Positions 1 to 9,725 are shown, counted from the stretch's first letter. The stretch is DNA of 64,000 bases from Aliiglaciecola sp. 3_MG-2023 (GCF_030548205.1 NZ_JAUORV010000018.1:1-64000), one strand, 5' to 3'. Notes: a model not told the origin generated them from the sequence alone. Numbers and translations are program-made.

Positions 1-266
1 GCCATGGGTTTTAATGTGGGATTCAAATTGCATTTACGGGGCTAAAGCACCCGCCTACAGGGTAGCGGTTGTAGCCTGGTCTTTAGGCCATGGAATTTAA
101 AGTGGGATTCAAATTGCATTTATGGGGCTAAAGCACCCGCCTACAGGGTAGCGGTTGTAGCCTGGTCTTTAGGCCATGGGTCTTAATGTGGGATTTAAAT
201 TGCATTCACGGGGCTAAAGCACCCGCCTACAGGGTAGCGTTTTGTAGCCTGGTCTTTAGGCCATGG
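1..266. repeat. Tandem array of three 86/87-bp imperfect repeats
   Basis: Units begin with GCCATGG at 1, 87 and 173, and a fourth partial unit starts at 260, so the periods are 86, 86 and 87 bp. Each unit holds a core GGGGCTAAAGCACCCGCCTA and, about 10 bp later, TGTAGCCTGGTCTTTAGGCC. The second core is close to the reverse complement of the first, so each unit could fold into a hairpin with arms of about 20 bp. The same cores return at 58830-59077 and 62690-63042. No ORF is credible here. The array may continue past the left edge of the window. Confidence 0.93.
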
Positions 267-281
267 AATTTAAAATGGCAT

Positions 282-310
282 AAAAAATCCGGCAGCGGCC
301 GGATTTTTAT
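282..310 (-). terminator. Rho-independent terminator of purH
   Basis: The stem AAAAATCCGG (283-292) pairs with CCGGATTTTT (299-308) around a 6-base loop. Read on the minus strand it is followed by a T-rich run. It lies about 20 bp past the purH stop codon. Confidence 0.85.
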
Positions 311-330
311 CTTCGAGAAATTATAGATAC

Positions 331-1929
331 CTAGTGTTTAAAATGACGCATACCGGTAAACACCATGGCTATATCGTGTTCGTCTGCCGCGGCAATAACT
401 TCATTGTCTCGCATGGAACCGCCTGGCTGAATGACCGCTACAATGCCAGCCGCCGCGGCCGCATCGATACCGTCTCTAAATGGGAAGAACGCATCTGAAG
501 CCATTACTGAACCTTTTACTTCGAGGTTTTCATCTGCAGCTTTGATGCCTGCTATTTTAGCTGAATAAACGCGACTCATTTGTCCTGCACCCACACCAAT
601 TGTCATGCTATCTTTGCAATAAACAATCGCGTTAGATTTAACATATTTGGCCACTTTCCAGGTAAACATGAGGTCTTTTAGTTGCTCTGGAGTTGGTTGG
701 CGTTTACTTACAACGGTCAGGTCTTGCTCTTCAACCATTCCAAAGTCGCGCTCCTGCACTAATAAGCCACCATTGACGCGTTTAAAATCATAACCATCAG
801 TTAATTGACCAGTCCAATCGCCGCACTCCAATAAACGCACGTTTTTCTTGGTTGCGACAATTTCAATGGCTTCTTTGCTTACCACTGGGGCAATAATCAC
901 CTCCACGAATTGACGATCAACAATAGCTTGAGCGGTTTTGGCATCCAACTCACGGTTAAACGCTATGATACCGCCAAATGCAGAAGTAGGATCGGTTTTG
1001 TACGCTCGGTCATAAGCGGTATACAAGTCATCACCTAAGGCGACTCCACATGGGTTGGCATGTTTCACTATCACACAAGCGGGTTCTGAAAATTCTTTTA
1101 CACATTCTAAAGCTGAATCCGTATCAGCAATGTTATTAAATGATAACTCTTTGCCCTGTAATTGCTTAGCCGTGGCAACGGATGCTTCTTGAATCTGATT
1201 TTCCACATAAAACGCAGCCGATTGATGGCTGTTCTCACCATAGCGAAGATCTTGTTTTTTGCTCAGTTGAATATTGAAAGTCCGCGGGTATTCGCTGTGT
1301 TGGTGACCACAATCTTCATCGCAAGATTCGGAGTCTAGGCGCGCGCCAAAATAGTTGGCGATCATGCCGTCATATTCTGCGGTGTGCTCGAAAGCTGCAA
1401 TGGCTAGGTCAAAACGGGTTTTGTAGGTTAATGAACCTTCATTTTCAGACATTTCGGACAGAACCCGCTGATAATCTTTAGCATTCACAACTATGGTCAC
1501 ATCTTTGTGATTTTTAGCTGCAGCACGAACCATTGTTGGGCCGCCGATATCGATGTTCTCGATGGCGTCTTCTAAAGAGCAGTCGTCGTTAGCTACGGTT
1601 GCAGCGAATGGATATAGATTGACAACTACTAGGTCAATAGCTTGAATGTCATTTTCTTGCATCACAGCTTCATCGATGCCGCGACGGGCTAAAATACCGC
1701 CGTGAACTTTTGGGTGTAATGTTTTAACCCTACCGGCCATAATTTCTGGATGACCAGTGTAATCAGATACTTCCGTTACATTAAGACCGGCTTCAGCAAG
1801 CAGTTTGGCAGTGCCACCAGTGGAAAGTAGCTCAACTCCTTGTTCAACTAGAGAGGTGGCAAATTCAACTATGCCTGATTTATCTGAAACACTTAATAGT
1901 GCGCGGCGGATGGGTTTAGCAGATGTCAT
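331..1929 (-). CDS. purH: Bifunctional AICAR transformylase / IMP cyclohydrolase PurH
   Basis: PurH catalyses the last two steps of de novo purine synthesis, formylation of AICAR and ring closure to IMP, in the cytoplasm. The 532-residue product has the usual family length. The N-terminal MGS-like cyclohydrolase domain begins [17 protein letters not shown] and contains [15 protein letters not shown]. The C-terminal transformylase domain carries the conserved KHANPCGVA segment and [13 protein letters not shown]. The gene stands alone between the fis terminator upstream and its own terminator downstream. purD, a frequent downstream partner in relatives, is not present on the 3' side here, where repeat DNA begins at once. 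No PurR-like palindrome was recognised in the short upstream gap. Confidence 0.97.
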   Translation of the reverse strand: MTSAKPIRRALLSVSDKSGIVEFATSLVEQGVELLSTGGTAKLLAEAGLNVTEVSDYTGHPEIMAGRVKTLHPKVHGGILARRGIDEAVMQENDIQAIDLVVVNLYPFAATVANDDCSLEDAIENIDIGGPTMVRAAAKNHKDVTIVVNAKDYQRVLSEMSENEGSLTYKTRFDLAIAAFEHTAEYDGMIANYFGARLDSESCDEDCGHQHSEYPRTFNIQLSKKQDLRYGENSHQSAAFYVENQIQEASVATAKQLQGKELSFNNIADTDSALECVKEFSEPACVIVKHANPCGVALGDDLYTAYDRAYKTDPTSAFGGIIAFNRELDAKTAQAIVDRQFVEVIIAPVVSKEAIEIVATKKNVRLLECGDWTGQLTDGYDFKRVNGGLLVQERDFGMVEEQDLTVVSKRQPTPEQLKDLMFTWKVAKYVKSNAIVYCKDSMTIGVGAGQMSRVYSAKIAGIKAADENLEVKGSVMASDAFFPFRDGIDAAAAAGIVAVIQPGGSMRDNEVIAAADEHDIAMVFTGMRHFKH

Positions 1930-1986
1930 TCTTTTACTCTTGATTGTGTGAAGATTAAATTGACCAAATAGTCAGGTATGGCGAAA

Positions 1987-2014
1987 ACAAAAAGAGCACC
2001 ATGAGGTGCTCTTT
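1987..2014 (-). terminator. Rho-independent terminator of dusB-fis
   Basis: A perfect 10-bp stem, AAAGAGCACC (1991-2000) with GGTGCTCTTT (2005-2014), closes on the tetraloop ATGA. On the minus strand it is followed by TTTTTGTTTT. It lies between fis and purH and separates their transcription. Confidence 0.9.
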
Positions 2015-2058
2015 AGATTAAATTGTTACTAGAACCATAACGTGGGAAACCCCGATCA

Positions 2059-2358
2059 TTAGTTCATTCCGTATTGCTTTAACTTTTTACGAAGCGTACC
2101 ACGGTTGATACCCATCATGATAGCTGCGCGAGTTTGGTTACCGCGAGTGAAAGTCATTATTTCTTCCAATAAAGGCGCTTCCACCTCAGCTAAAACTAAT
2201 TCATAAACATTTTCAACGTCAGTGTTATCTAACTGTCTCAAATATTTATTAACAGCTTGTTTAACGGAGTCTCTCAAAGGCTTTTGCGCTTGAGTTTGAG
2301 ATGGAGTTGTCACTGTAGTAGTGAAAGGTGAAGTCACATTTTGATCGAACATAAACAT
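2059..2358 (-). CDS. fis: Nucleoid-associated protein Fis
   Basis: Fis is a homodimeric DNA-bending protein that activates rRNA and other growth-related promoters and organises the nucleoid. The C-terminal helix-turn-helix half ([18 protein letters not shown], then [11 protein letters not shown]) is almost identical to the E. coli protein, as is [12 protein letters not shown] earlier on. The reading frame stays open back to 2409, but that would overlap dusB. The ATG at 2358 (MFMFDQNV, 99 residues) follows an AAAGAG-like ribosome site and matches the family length of 98. The ATG at 2352 is an alternative. The gene sits 23 bp behind dusB, the same pair as in enterobacteria, and should be co-transcribed with it. 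Confidence 0.97.
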   Translation of the reverse strand: MFMFDQNVTSPFTTTVTTPSQTQAQKPLRDSVKQAVNKYLRQLDNTDVENVYELVLAEVEAPLLEEIMTFTRGNQTRAAIMMGINRGTLRKKLKQYGMN

Positions 2359-2381
2359 CGTGCTCTTTAGTTGATAAAAAA

Positions 2382-3374
2382 TTAAGCAGCAGGTGACATT
2401 GAATGACACTCTGCCAGTTTTTCAAAATACGTATTCAATTGGTCGAGTTGCTCTTGAGCATCTTCGATTAAATTGAATTTAGCTCGAAATACGCGTTCCT
2501 TGTCGTGATCTGCTAAATACCACCCCACATGCTTGCGGGCTATTCTGGCTCCCATAAAGTCACCATAAAATTGGTGAACATTACTGACGTGTTCAAGCAT
2601 AACGCTACGAACTTCATCAATAGTTGGCGCGGGAAGCTCTGCGCCGGTGTTCAGGTAATGTAATATTTCGCGAAATATCCAAGGGTTACCTTGGGCACCG
2701 CGACCTATCATCAATGCATCAGCGTTAGTCATATCCAGCACTTCTTTGGCTTTCAACGCACTGCTGATATCACCATTTGCAACAACAGGAATCGATACCG
2801 ATTGCTTGATTTTGGCAATCGTTTCGAACTCTGCATTGCCTTTATACATACAGGCTCTTGTACGTCCATGCACTGCCAAAGATTGGATACCATTGTTTTC
2901 GGCAATCTTCGCGATTTCTACACCGTTCCGATTATCTTGGTTCCAACCCGTTCTAATTTTTAATGTAACGGGTACATCGACAGCATTTACCACTGCTTGA
3001 ACAATCTCTTCAACCAGTTTTGGGTATTGCAATAACGCAGACCCAGCCATCTTCTTATTCACTTTCTTAGCAGGGCACCCCATATTGATATCAATAATTT
3101 GAGCACCAGTACTAACATTTAATTGTGCTGCTTGAGCCATAAGCTGTGGATCTGCACCGGCTATCTGTACGGAACGAATACCAGATTCACCCGTATGATC
3201 CATCCGCTGCTTTGATTTGTCTGTGTTCCAAACTTTCGGATTAGAAGACAGCATTTCTGACACCACAAGCCCAGCACCCAAACGTTTACACATTTGTCTG
3301 AAGGGTCTATCTGTTACACCTGCCATAGGTGCTAACATGAGATTATTGTCTAATTCGTACTGACCAATCTGCAT
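2382..3374 (-). CDS. dusB: tRNA-dihydrouridine synthase B
   Basis: DusB is a flavoenzyme that reduces uridine in the tRNA D-loop. The 330-residue protein begins with the TIM-barrel signature [20 protein letters not shown] and includes [20 protein letters not shown], with the conserved catalytic cysteine in NMGCP. It also has [13 protein letters not shown] near the end of the barrel. It is the first gene of the dusB-fis unit, preceded by a 416-bp AT-rich leader that holds a promoter at 3431-3459. prmA lies upstream on the same strand, giving the prmA-dusB-fis order known from E. coli. Confidence 0.96.
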   Translation of the reverse strand: MQIGQYELDNNLMLAPMAGVTDRPFRQMCKRLGAGLVVSEMLSSNPKVWNTDKSKQRMDHTGESGIRSVQIAGADPQLMAQAAQLNVSTGAQIIDINMGCPAKKVNKKMAGSALLQYPKLVEEIVQAVVNAVDVPVTLKIRTGWNQDNRNGVEIAKIAENNGIQSLAVHGRTRACMYKGNAEFETIAKIKQSVSIPVVANGDISSALKAKEVLDMTNADALMIGRGAQGNPWIFREILHYLNTGAELPAPTIDEVRSVMLEHVSNVHQFYGDFMGARIARKHVGWYLADHDKERVFRAKFNLIEDAQEQLDQLNTYFEKLAECHSMSPAA

Positions 3375-3430
3375 GAGTTAGTAGGCCCTTATATTGAACA
3401 TTAAATGTTCGGCTAGTCAAAACGGGCGCT

Positions 3431-3459
3431 ATGTTACGGTTTTTTGACCGTTTTGAAAA
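3431..3459 (-). promoter_or_regulatory. Probable dusB-fis promoter with GC-rich discriminator
   Basis: On the minus strand a -35-like TTTTCA (3459-3454) is followed after 17 bp by TAACAT (3436-3431) and then by AGCGCCCG. A GC-rich discriminator after the -10 box is a known feature of stringently controlled promoters such as that of E. coli fis. The rest of the 3375-3790 gap is strongly AT-rich with A/T tracts, which would suit Fis autoregulation, but no individual Fis site can be assigned by eye. No ORF or terminator was seen in the gap. Confidence 0.6.
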
Positions 3460-3790
3460 GGCTAATTTTTAAACAAAAGTGTAATTTATTTGCTTTCAAT
3501 ATCTTGACAGACAAGGGTTTCCATGGCCTGACCAGTCTTTGGGTTGTTTTTTAATCTGCTGATTTGAAGAAATATTATTTGTTAAACAAAACCTTATGTT
3601 ATTTCATATCAATCGGTGAAGTTTTGTTACAAATTTTCCAAATGGACTAATTGGTCTGTTTTTATTTTTAAAAAAATTTTTGAATTTGCGCTTTATGTCA
3701 AACCAAGATGGTTAAATACTGCTATGAAGTTTCAAATTAAATTAAAAAACGAGCTTGTCTGTCAAAATTAAACAACCCTTAAGAAGGATT

Positions 3791-4675
3791 TTAACGATTC
3801 ATTTTTTTACCTGACACCCTTGCCCAATCTCCTTCAATTGCGATGGGTTCCATCTCAAAATCTTCAGCATAAAGTTGATCTATTTCTTCAGCTTGATTAG
3901 CCAAAATGCCGGATAAAACGAGTAACCCACCTGGTTTACAATAGTCTGTTATAACGGAGCGCAACTCCCTTAACGGACCGGCTAGAATATTAGCTAAAAC
4001 AATATCTGCTTGTAAATCAGGCTGGTCTTTAGGTAAGAATACGCTAATTTTATCAGCGACATCATTTCTGCCAGCGTTATCCATACTGGCTAACAGTGCT
4101 TGAGGATCGATGTCAATCCCGACCACAGATTCGGCCCCTAATTTTAACGCCGCAATGCCCAGAATACCCGAGCCGCAACCAAAATCGACAACGCTTTTAT
4201 TGTCTAAACTGAGAGCGTCTAACCAACGCAAACAAAGAGATGTTGTGGGGTGAGTACCTGTACCAAAGGCCAAACCGGGATCCAACATCACGTTGACTGC
4301 CGAAGGATCAGGGATGTCTCGCCAACTAGGACAGATCCACAGTCGCTTTCCAAATTGAATTGGATGGAAGTTATCCATCCACTCCCGTTCCCAATCTTTA
4401 TCTTCCAGTTGATCTAATTTATGGGCGAACCCTTTGCCTAGAATCTTCGATTTTTCAAGTTTGGATACAACGCGCTGCATATCGAATTCCGCATCGTACA
4501 AGCCAACCACTTGGGTGTCAGGCCAAAGCATAACTTCCCCTGGCTTAGGTTCATACATAGGGGTATCTTTAGCATCAGTAAAAGTTACAGCTTGGGCTCC
4601 ATTGGCCGATAACATATTACCTATCTGCTCTGCATTTTCTGCATGTGTGTCGATTATTAGTTGAATCCAAGGCAT
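3791..4675 (-). CDS. prmA: Ribosomal protein L11 methyltransferase PrmA
   Basis: PrmA trimethylates ribosomal protein L11 using S-adenosylmethionine. The 294-residue product matches the family length. The N-terminal L11-recognition part starts [19 protein letters not shown]. The Rossmann methyltransferase domain has [19 protein letters not shown] and the SAM motif [20 protein letters not shown], followed by LANILAGPL. In many gammaproteobacteria prmA directly follows accBC. Here accC ends about 14 kb away with many genes between them, so the block appears to have been split. Confidence 0.97.
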   Translation of the reverse strand: MPWIQLIIDTHAENAEQIGNMLSANGAQAVTFTDAKDTPMYEPKPGEVMLWPDTQVVGLYDAEFDMQRVVSKLEKSKILGKGFAHKLDQLEDKDWEREWMDNFHPIQFGKRLWICPSWRDIPDPSAVNVMLDPGLAFGTGTHPTTSLCLRWLDALSLDNKSVVDFGCGSGILGIAALKLGAESVVGIDIDPQALLASMDNAGRNDVADKISVFLPKDQPDLQADIVLANILAGPLRELRSVITDYCKPGGLLVLSGILANQAEEIDQLYAEDFEMEPIAIEGDWARVSGKKMNR

Positions 4676-4768
4676 CTGGGTTTCCTAAAAAGTCAATTTA
4701 CAATAGTATCAAGTTCAGAAAAGATCGGCTTATTATTTTTTTAACTATTTTGGAATCAACGTTTTTTC

Positions 4769-5563
4769 ATGATAAACAATAACCTATTTATTGCGCTGTT
4801 TTGTCTGATAAATTTGATAGTGCCAAATTTTGTTCAGGCGCAACAAAGCCTATTTGTTGCCATTGGCTGGGACAAGCCGCCTTATGTGATGAACAACGCC
4901 AAAGCTGGCTTTGAGGTTGAGTTATTGCGCGATGTTATGCAAACCATTGGCTATGAAGTTCAATTTGTTCAGATACCTTACGGCCGATCATATGACATTT
5001 TTAATATGAACAATATTGATGCGGTAGCCACTTTGAGCAGTAAGCGTAAGGCTAAACAACTATATCTTTCGAATGCCTATATTCAATATCAGAATGTGGT
5101 TGTGACTTTAGCTTCATCCAATATCCAACTCGATAGTGTTGCAGACATGTCTGAGATATCGACTGTTGGATTTCAATCTGCTTACAAACTCTTGGGGGCT
5201 GATTTTACCAAAATGACTTCTATTAATCCCGCCTACAGAGAAATACCTGATCAGGGGCGTCAACTAAAACTATTATTTAGTAAAAAGACTCAAGCGATTG
5301 TGCTAGATGTTAATATATTCAATCACTTAAGTCGCACAATCATAAAAAAAGCCAATCAACAACCGGTGGTCATTCATCAGCTTTTCTCGCCTAATATGTA
5401 TCGCGTTGGCTTTCGCAACCCTGAGATTCAAGTTAAATTTGATCAAGGTTTAACAGCATACTTAACCTCTGAAAGGTATGTAGAGTTAAGCAAAAAATAC
5501 CACTTTTACAGCTCTAACGTTTCTACTGAAAGCCACGCAACGCCATCTTTTACGGAAGAATAA
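4769..5563 (+). CDS. Periplasmic amino-acid-binding-like protein (SBP_bac_3 type)
   Basis: This 264-residue protein starts with a signal peptide (hydrophobic residues 5-20, probable cleavage after VQA). The mature part resembles the family-3 solute-binding fold: AIGWDKPPYV near the start, then FEVELLRDVMQTIGYEVQFV and PYGRSYDIFN. Such proteins bind polar amino acids or act as small-molecule sensors. No ABC permease or ATPase gene is adjacent, so a role in uptake is not supported by context. It may be one of the orphan SBP-like proteins common in Alteromonadales. Its 3' end overlaps the convergent peptidase gene by 14 bp. The ligand cannot be inferred. Confidence 0.75.
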   Translation: MINNNLFIALFCLINLIVPNFVQAQQSLFVAIGWDKPPYVMNNAKAGFEVELLRDVMQTIGYEVQFVQIPYGRSYDIFNMNNIDAVATLSSKRKAKQLYLSNAYIQYQNVVVTLASSNIQLDSVADMSEISTVGFQSAYKLLGADFTKMTSINPAYREIPDQGRQLKLLFSKKTQAIVLDVNIFNHLSRTIIKKANQQPVVIHQLFSPNMYRVGFRNPEIQVKFDQGLTAYLTSERYVELSKKYHFYSSNVSTESHATPSFTEE

Positions 5564-7055
5564 AAGCTCTCATATCCTTAACTAAAGCTTTAAAGGAGGG
5601 CTCATGAATATACATCATGTGGCCAGCTTCATAATATTTCATCGTAACACGACTAAGATCTATGCCGTGGTGATTCATAGAATGTTCAGTGGCGAAAAAT
5701 GGCGTAGCTAAATCGTAATAACCATTGGCCACAAATACTCTAAAATCTTTATTCTGACGCATTCCTTTTGATATGAATGGTGTAACGTTCATAAAGCCTT
5801 GGCTGCGTGCTGACTTCTCGTACAACCAATTCCAACTCATGAAAACTTCACCACTTAAAATGTGGTATTGCTCAGACCGTTTCACGTTAATATCATTGGC
5901 AAAGTAATGCTGTATGGCCGCTGTATATGCCCCGTCTATAGCATAAGACGACGGGTCAGCTTCAAAGTAGCCCGCTACGATGTTGGCCTCTTCACCTAAA
6001 TAACGGCTGTCTAACCGACCAATGGCCTTTCCTTCATCTCGCATGAGCTCCTTCATGAATAAAAATTCGCTAATCCGCAGTTTAGATTGTTCAATATATT
6101 GTTTTTTTAAGCCGGTATAAGTATGCAGCTTGTTAACTACATTTTTTACTTCTTCAGGCTTAGCTAATGCGCCTTTCAATAAAACCGATGCGTATTCATT
6201 TAGGGCAAAATCACGCGTATCGGCTAAAAACTCCTGCAAGTTATTCCACTGTGATTTATTCGGTACTTTGTTGTGATACCAAGCTGTAGCAGCATAGGTA
6301 GGCAAGAATGTAACATAGGGTAAATCATTGCCTTCAGTGAAGTCTCCAGTTTGAAAATCAATGATAGATGAAATCAACAAAATTCCGTTTAGATCAATGG
6401 ACCCCCAACCTTCTTGTAATTCTTTAACCATTGCACCAGCACGGGTGGTGCCATAACTTTCACCCGCTAAAAACTTAGGAGAATTCCAGCGGTTATTTTC
6501 AGTGATATACACTCGCACAAATTCAGACAGTATTTCAGCATCTTCTTTAACTCCCCAGAACGCTTTACCTTCATACTCGCCAAGGGGTTTGGAAAATCCG
6601 GTGCCAACGGGGTCAATAAAGACTAGATCTGCAATATCCAACAGACTTAACGGATTATCTTTCAAATTGAATGGCGCCGCACCCATGGGTTCAGCATCAC
6701 TTGGCAACACCACTCGTTTGGGTCCGAATAACCCCATATGCATCCACACTGATGATGAACCAGGGCCACCATTGAATACAAATAATAAAGGTCTAGATTC
6801 GGCGTTCTTTACATCTGTTCGTGTGTAAGCGATATGGAATATGCTGGCTTTAGGTTTACCTTTTGCGTCTAGTAAGTGACTGTCTCCTGCGCTTACTTTG
6901 TATTTAACCGTAGTGCCGTTAAATTTTCCTTTGTGCTCAGTAACACTCATTTGCGCTTCGGGAATTTGCTTTACCTCCTTGCTTGATTCTTCTTTAGCAT
7001 CCGCATGTAAGGTTAAAAACAACGTTGTGGTGAGGATCAGTATTATTTTTTTCAT
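5550..7055 (-). CDS. Secreted S10-family serine carboxypeptidase-like peptidase
   Basis: The 501-residue protein has an N-terminal signal peptide ending near HADAKE and an alpha/beta-hydrolase fold of the carboxypeptidase Y (S10) type. The oxyanion region is FNGGPGSSS (residues 95-102). The nucleophile is Ser200 in LAGESYGTTRAG. Asp448 in NGYYDLATPF and His479 in YEAGHMMYIHEPS complete the triad. S10 enzymes remove C-terminal residues from peptides at acidic pH, and the bacterial members are exported. Fully conserved catalytic residues argue that it is active. It is convergent with the preceding gene and overlaps it at the 3' end. Confidence 0.9.
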   Translation of the reverse strand: MKKIILILTTTLFLTLHADAKEESSKEVKQIPEAQMSVTEHKGKFNGTTVKYKVSAGDSHLLDAKGKPKASIFHIAYTRTDVKNAESRPLLFVFNGGPGSSSVWMHMGLFGPKRVVLPSDAEPMGAAPFNLKDNPLSLLDIADLVFIDPVGTGFSKPLGEYEGKAFWGVKEDAEILSEFVRVYITENNRWNSPKFLAGESYGTTRAGAMVKELQEGWGSIDLNGILLISSIIDFQTGDFTEGNDLPYVTFLPTYAATAWYHNKVPNKSQWNNLQEFLADTRDFALNEYASVLLKGALAKPEEVKNVVNKLHTYTGLKKQYIEQSKLRISEFLFMKELMRDEGKAIGRLDSRYLGEEANIVAGYFEADPSSYAIDGAYTAAIQHYFANDINVKRSEQYHILSGEVFMSWNWLYEKSARSQGFMNVTPFISKGMRQNKDFRVFVANGYYDLATPFFATEHSMNHHGIDLSRVTMKYYEAGHMMYIHEPSFKALVKDMRAFILP

Positions 7056-7335
7056 TTAAGTCTACTTATCATCTATTTTTGTTAAAAAATGTTTGTTGAT
7101 AAACATTTTACCCAACCCAATCTGATTTGGATACGGTTAATGCTCGCTTACCATAAGAATCGCGAGTTTAATGATAAACTGCTCTTATTGAGTTGAAAAT
7201 AACAGATTAAAATTGAGTGTATTTTCAACAATATTAGTGCGGAAACACCAATCAATAACACTAATATTGTTGTACTAAAAATGTACAATAATAAATTAAA
7301 TAACAGATTTTATTGAATTAATTAACAGATTTAAT

Positions 7336-7363
7336 TTGACAGAATCTCAGAGTAGGGTATGCT
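7336..7363 (+). promoter_or_regulatory. Sigma70-type promoter and long leader of the cold-shock gene
   Basis: A consensus TTGACA (7336-7341) is separated by 16 bp from TATGCT (7358-7363). Transcription starting near 7370 would give an untranslated leader of about 140 nt. Long leaders are a known property of cspA-type genes, where the RNA fold senses temperature. The leader contains GTTAAAG at 7384-7390, reminiscent of the cold-box end, but this is a weak match. The gap 7056-7509 holds nothing else that is recognisable. Confidence 0.75.
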
Positions 7364-7509
7364 GCCCCTAGCTAAGAAAACCTCGTTAAAGATCTACATG
7401 TTCGTTGTTATATCGTTGTTCTTCGTCCTGTCGTTTTTAAGTTCGGTCTCTTTTTATGCTAAACCTGCCAATTATGGCACCCAATTTAATTTTTACAGGA
7501 AGATATAAT

Positions 7510-7719
7510 ATGTCTGATAAAGTAGTAGGAACTGTTAAGTGGTTCAATGAAGATAAAGGTTTTGGTTTCATCGAGCAGCAAGGCGGCCCTGATGTTTTCG
7601 CTCATTTCCGTTCAATCGTTGGTGACGGCTTCAAGACTCTTAAAGAAGGTCAAAAAGTTGAATTCACTATCGGCCAAGGCCAAAAAGGTCCTCAAGCTGA
7701 GAACATTCAAGTTATCTAA
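7510..7719 (+). CDS. CspA-family cold-shock protein
   Basis: This 69-residue single-stranded nucleic-acid-binding protein acts as an RNA chaperone. It has the complete cold-shock domain: [18 protein letters not shown] (RNP1 motif KGFGFI) and DVFAHF (RNP2). The frame is open from 7456, but the ATG at 7510 (MSDKVVGT) has the ribosome site AGGAAG 6 bp upstream and gives the normal family length. It is a single-gene unit with its own promoter and terminator. Which csp paralogue it is cannot be decided from one copy, and cold inducibility is an inference from the leader length. Confidence 0.96.
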   Translation: MSDKVVGTVKWFNEDKGFGFIEQQGGPDVFAHFRSIVGDGFKTLKEGQKVEFTIGQGQKGPQAENIQVI

Positions 7720-7763
7720 TTCAATTTATCGTTAGATTTATCTAACGAATTGATAGAGAACTC

Positions 7764-7793
7764 AAAAAAGGCAATCTAATGATTGCCTTTTTT
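7764..7793. terminator. Bidirectional terminator between csp and the glycosyltransferase-like gene
   Basis: The stem AAAAAAGGCAATC (7764-7776) pairs with GATTGCCTTTTTT (7781-7793) around TAAT. Runs of A on one side and T on the other let it work for both convergent genes. Confidence 0.92.
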
Positions 7794-7832
7794 ATTGTCT
7801 TTTTAACGCCTTTGGTATGCCATTCTTATTCG

Positions 7833-8738
7833 CTAATCTTGTTTCGATGGTACAAATGGGCTAATCCGCTGCCATACCTCACTGGGCTCCAGTCGTGACT
7901 TACTACCCACTACACAGAAAAGCCCTGGGCAGTCTGATGAAAAGCTTTTGGCCGTATCCCACGTTTCGTAGGGATGAGAATCATGGATCAGCAATAATTG
8001 TGGGTGGCTTTGACTTCCTGCGGTGATATGGAACTTATCTAGATTATTTTTTTTCATCGCGCACAAATAATACAGTGAATACTCTGTCCATTTAAGCATT
8101 AGAAAGCGTGATATCCGCCAGTTTCTGGGGTCTTTAGGGTTATGTAACGAACACAACACTTTTACCCAATCTTTTTTCCAAAGGGCACTTAATTCTTCGG
8201 TTAACTGGCTTGCCAATTTAGTCGACAGTATTGCCGGTGTAACATGCATTCCTTTGGATGTGTCGCCCACATTTGCCGACATTTTTAAAAGGCGCGCCGA
8301 TGACTTCCACCATTTTGGATGAAAACTTCGAGGTTCGTATTGCAGCAGCGCTTTACCCTGATCAATCAGCTTTTCTATGGACAGAGGTTTTAAACAAATT
8401 ACGTCGGCGTCAAAGGTAATGTAAAATTCATCAGTGAATTGTGTATGTGCAGCAATTTTGACAACTTGTTGTTTCCGCCAACCGCGCATATGTTGATGTT
8501 TAGCCAATTCAGGAACAAGATCTTCTTCAGACATCACAATCGGATTAAACTGCGCCCAACGCTGCACTTTTTCCCTGACTATTTGTACTTCGTCTGGCGG
8601 AGTTACAATCAAAAACTTAGAGAATAGGCCGGGTTCGCAGAACGCATCTAGGGTTTTAAATAGGATTTCAGTTCTACCTAAGTCATCTACATCGTAACTG
8701 CCCCTAACACTCAATGGTAAAATTGCACCAATTGTCAT
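7833..8738 (-). CDS. Glycosyltransferase-like protein of the DUF6492 type
   Basis: The 301-residue soluble protein begins with a beta-strand (TIGAILPLSVRGSY) typical of nucleotide-sugar transferases. It carries a D-x-D-like motif, Asp110-Ala-Asp112 in FYITFDADVICLKPL, which in GT-A enzymes binds the metal and sugar nucleotide. The overall pattern resembles the DUF6492 family, recalled from memory and not verified. No signal peptide or membrane segment was seen. There are no cell-surface polysaccharide genes beside it, so the acceptor is unknown. It is convergent with csp and shares the terminator with it. Confidence 0.6.
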   Translation of the reverse strand: MTIGAILPLSVRGSYDVDDLGRTEILFKTLDAFCEPGLFSKFLIVTPPDEVQIVREKVQRWAQFNPIVMSEEDLVPELAKHQHMRGWRKQQVVKIAAHTQFTDEFYITFDADVICLKPLSIEKLIDQGKALLQYEPRSFHPKWWKSSARLLKMSANVGDTSKGMHVTPAILSTKLASQLTEELSALWKKDWVKVLCSLHNPKDPRNWRISRFLMLKWTEYSLYYLCAMKKNNLDKFHITAGSQSHPQLLLIHDSHPYETWDTAKSFSSDCPGLFCVVGSKSRLEPSEVWQRISPFVPSKQD

Positions 8739-8843
8739 TCTATTATCCTATTAAATTTTCTGATGTATTAACTGTAAACGACTCTTATTACCTAAAATTG
8801 GCAGTGACTACTTACCTAGGTTACTTTACTTGAGGTTGGACTG

Positions 8844-8870
8844 AAAAGGCAATCCATTGAATTGCCTTAA
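8844..8870 (-). terminator. Rho-independent terminator of the nucleotidyltransferase gene
   Basis: The stem AAGGCAAT (8846-8853) pairs with ATTGCCTT (8861-8868) around a 7-base loop. The minus-strand reading ends in TTTT. It lies about 20 bp beyond the gene that stops at 8892. Confidence 0.7.
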
Positions 8871-8891
8871 ATTTACCTTATAACCTATGTG

Positions 8892-9725
8892 CTACTTTTT
8901 TAACTCGGAGCGCAGTTTTTTAGTTGAAGCCTCTTTGTACAGGTATGTCATTGCCAATTGCTGAGCAGCATCTTTTAATTCAAGTTGCTCGATGTGTGCT
9001 TGCCTGAGTGAAATATAGATTTCGGCTAAGGTTTCCAGCGCAACAAACAACGATTTTTTGTCATTTTGCGCCACTGTTTTGACTAACTTTTGAGATAACT
9101 TGGGTAGTTTGAATTCAATTTTACGAAGACCATTGGGTTCAAACCCGCTATTAAACATGCCTAAGGGACCAATTACTGTTTGCCGTATAAAGGAAACAAA
9201 GTCTAGGGCTTCGTAGAGTTCACCTCTGGCTACTTTTGTTACGCCATAGTGCATCCATATCCAAAATCTATCTTCAAACCATTGGGGAGAATGGATGGGG
9301 TAATGCCCTTCGCCCTGCTCATATATATGGCTTAAGCAATTATCAATCTCCCATAATATTAACGGGTTATCTACTCGCTGATGGGCGTCTTCAATGGACA
9401 CAAACTTCAAATCTACGTGTAAAGGCTCGACTGTATCGAATAGACAAATTAATAATCTGGGTTCCCCTACATGTTCTCCTGTCGCACAAGCGACTAGTGT
9501 ACCCAGATTTGCTGCTATTGCCTCACGTTGCTGCATTACCAGCTCAACTTGAGATGGTACAACAGCAATGACTAAATCAAGATCACTGAATCTATCGACT
9601 TTATTTTCAGCAGCAGATCCAGATAGGGCTAACCCCATAAAACGATTATCTGTTGATATTTGTGCGATCAATTCCGTTAAAAAACGTCGTTGGTGGTCAA
9701 GTAAAGAACTTGGAATATTTGACAT
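8892..9725 (-). CDS. Nucleotidyltransferase-fold protein (aminoglycoside-adenylyltransferase-like)
   Basis: The protein carries the Pol-beta-type nucleotidyltransferase signature LSGSAAENKVDRFSDLDLVI, that is G-S-x(n)-S-D-L-D-L, where the two aspartates bind catalytic metal. This family includes antibiotic-adenylating enzymes, but the substrate here is not known. The frame is open upstream to 9785. The ATG at 9725 (MSNIPSS, 277 residues) is preferred because AAGGAG lies 9 bp ahead of it. The gene follows apbE with a gap of about 165 bp and may lie outside that operon. No resistance function should be assumed. Confidence 0.75.
   Translation of the reverse strand: MSNIPSSLLDHQRRFLTELIAQISTDNRFMGLALSGSAAENKVDRFSDLDLVIAVVPSQVELVMQQREAIAANLGTLVACATGEHVGEPRLLICLFDTVEPLHVDLKFVSIEDAHQRVDNPLILWEIDNCLSHIYEQGEGHYPIHSPQWFEDRFWIWMHYGVTKVARGELYEALDFVSFIRQTVIGPLGMFNSGFEPNGLRKIEFKLPKLSQKLVKTVAQNDKKSLFVALETLAEIYISLRQAHIEQLELKDAAQQLAMTYLYKEASTKKLRSELKK

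Noticed and set aside
2359-2409. Longer N-terminus for Fis
   Set aside because: It would overlap dusB, lacks family similarity, and a good ribosome site precedes the ATG at 2358.
3521-3545. CCATGGCCTGACCAGTC, partly like the inverted repeat core
   Set aside because: Only the first 9 bases agree well with the core; the rest differs, so it is not counted as a copy.
8865-8881. CCTTAA-N5-CCTTAT, similar to the TTAAGG-N5-TTAAGG operator
   Set aside because: It has a mismatch, overlaps a terminator hairpin, and no -10 box follows at 14-15 bp on the minus strand.
8892-9725. Antibiotic-resistance adenylyltransferase
   Set aside because: The fold motif is present, but the motif is shared by many unrelated nucleotidyltransferases and no resistance context is visible.
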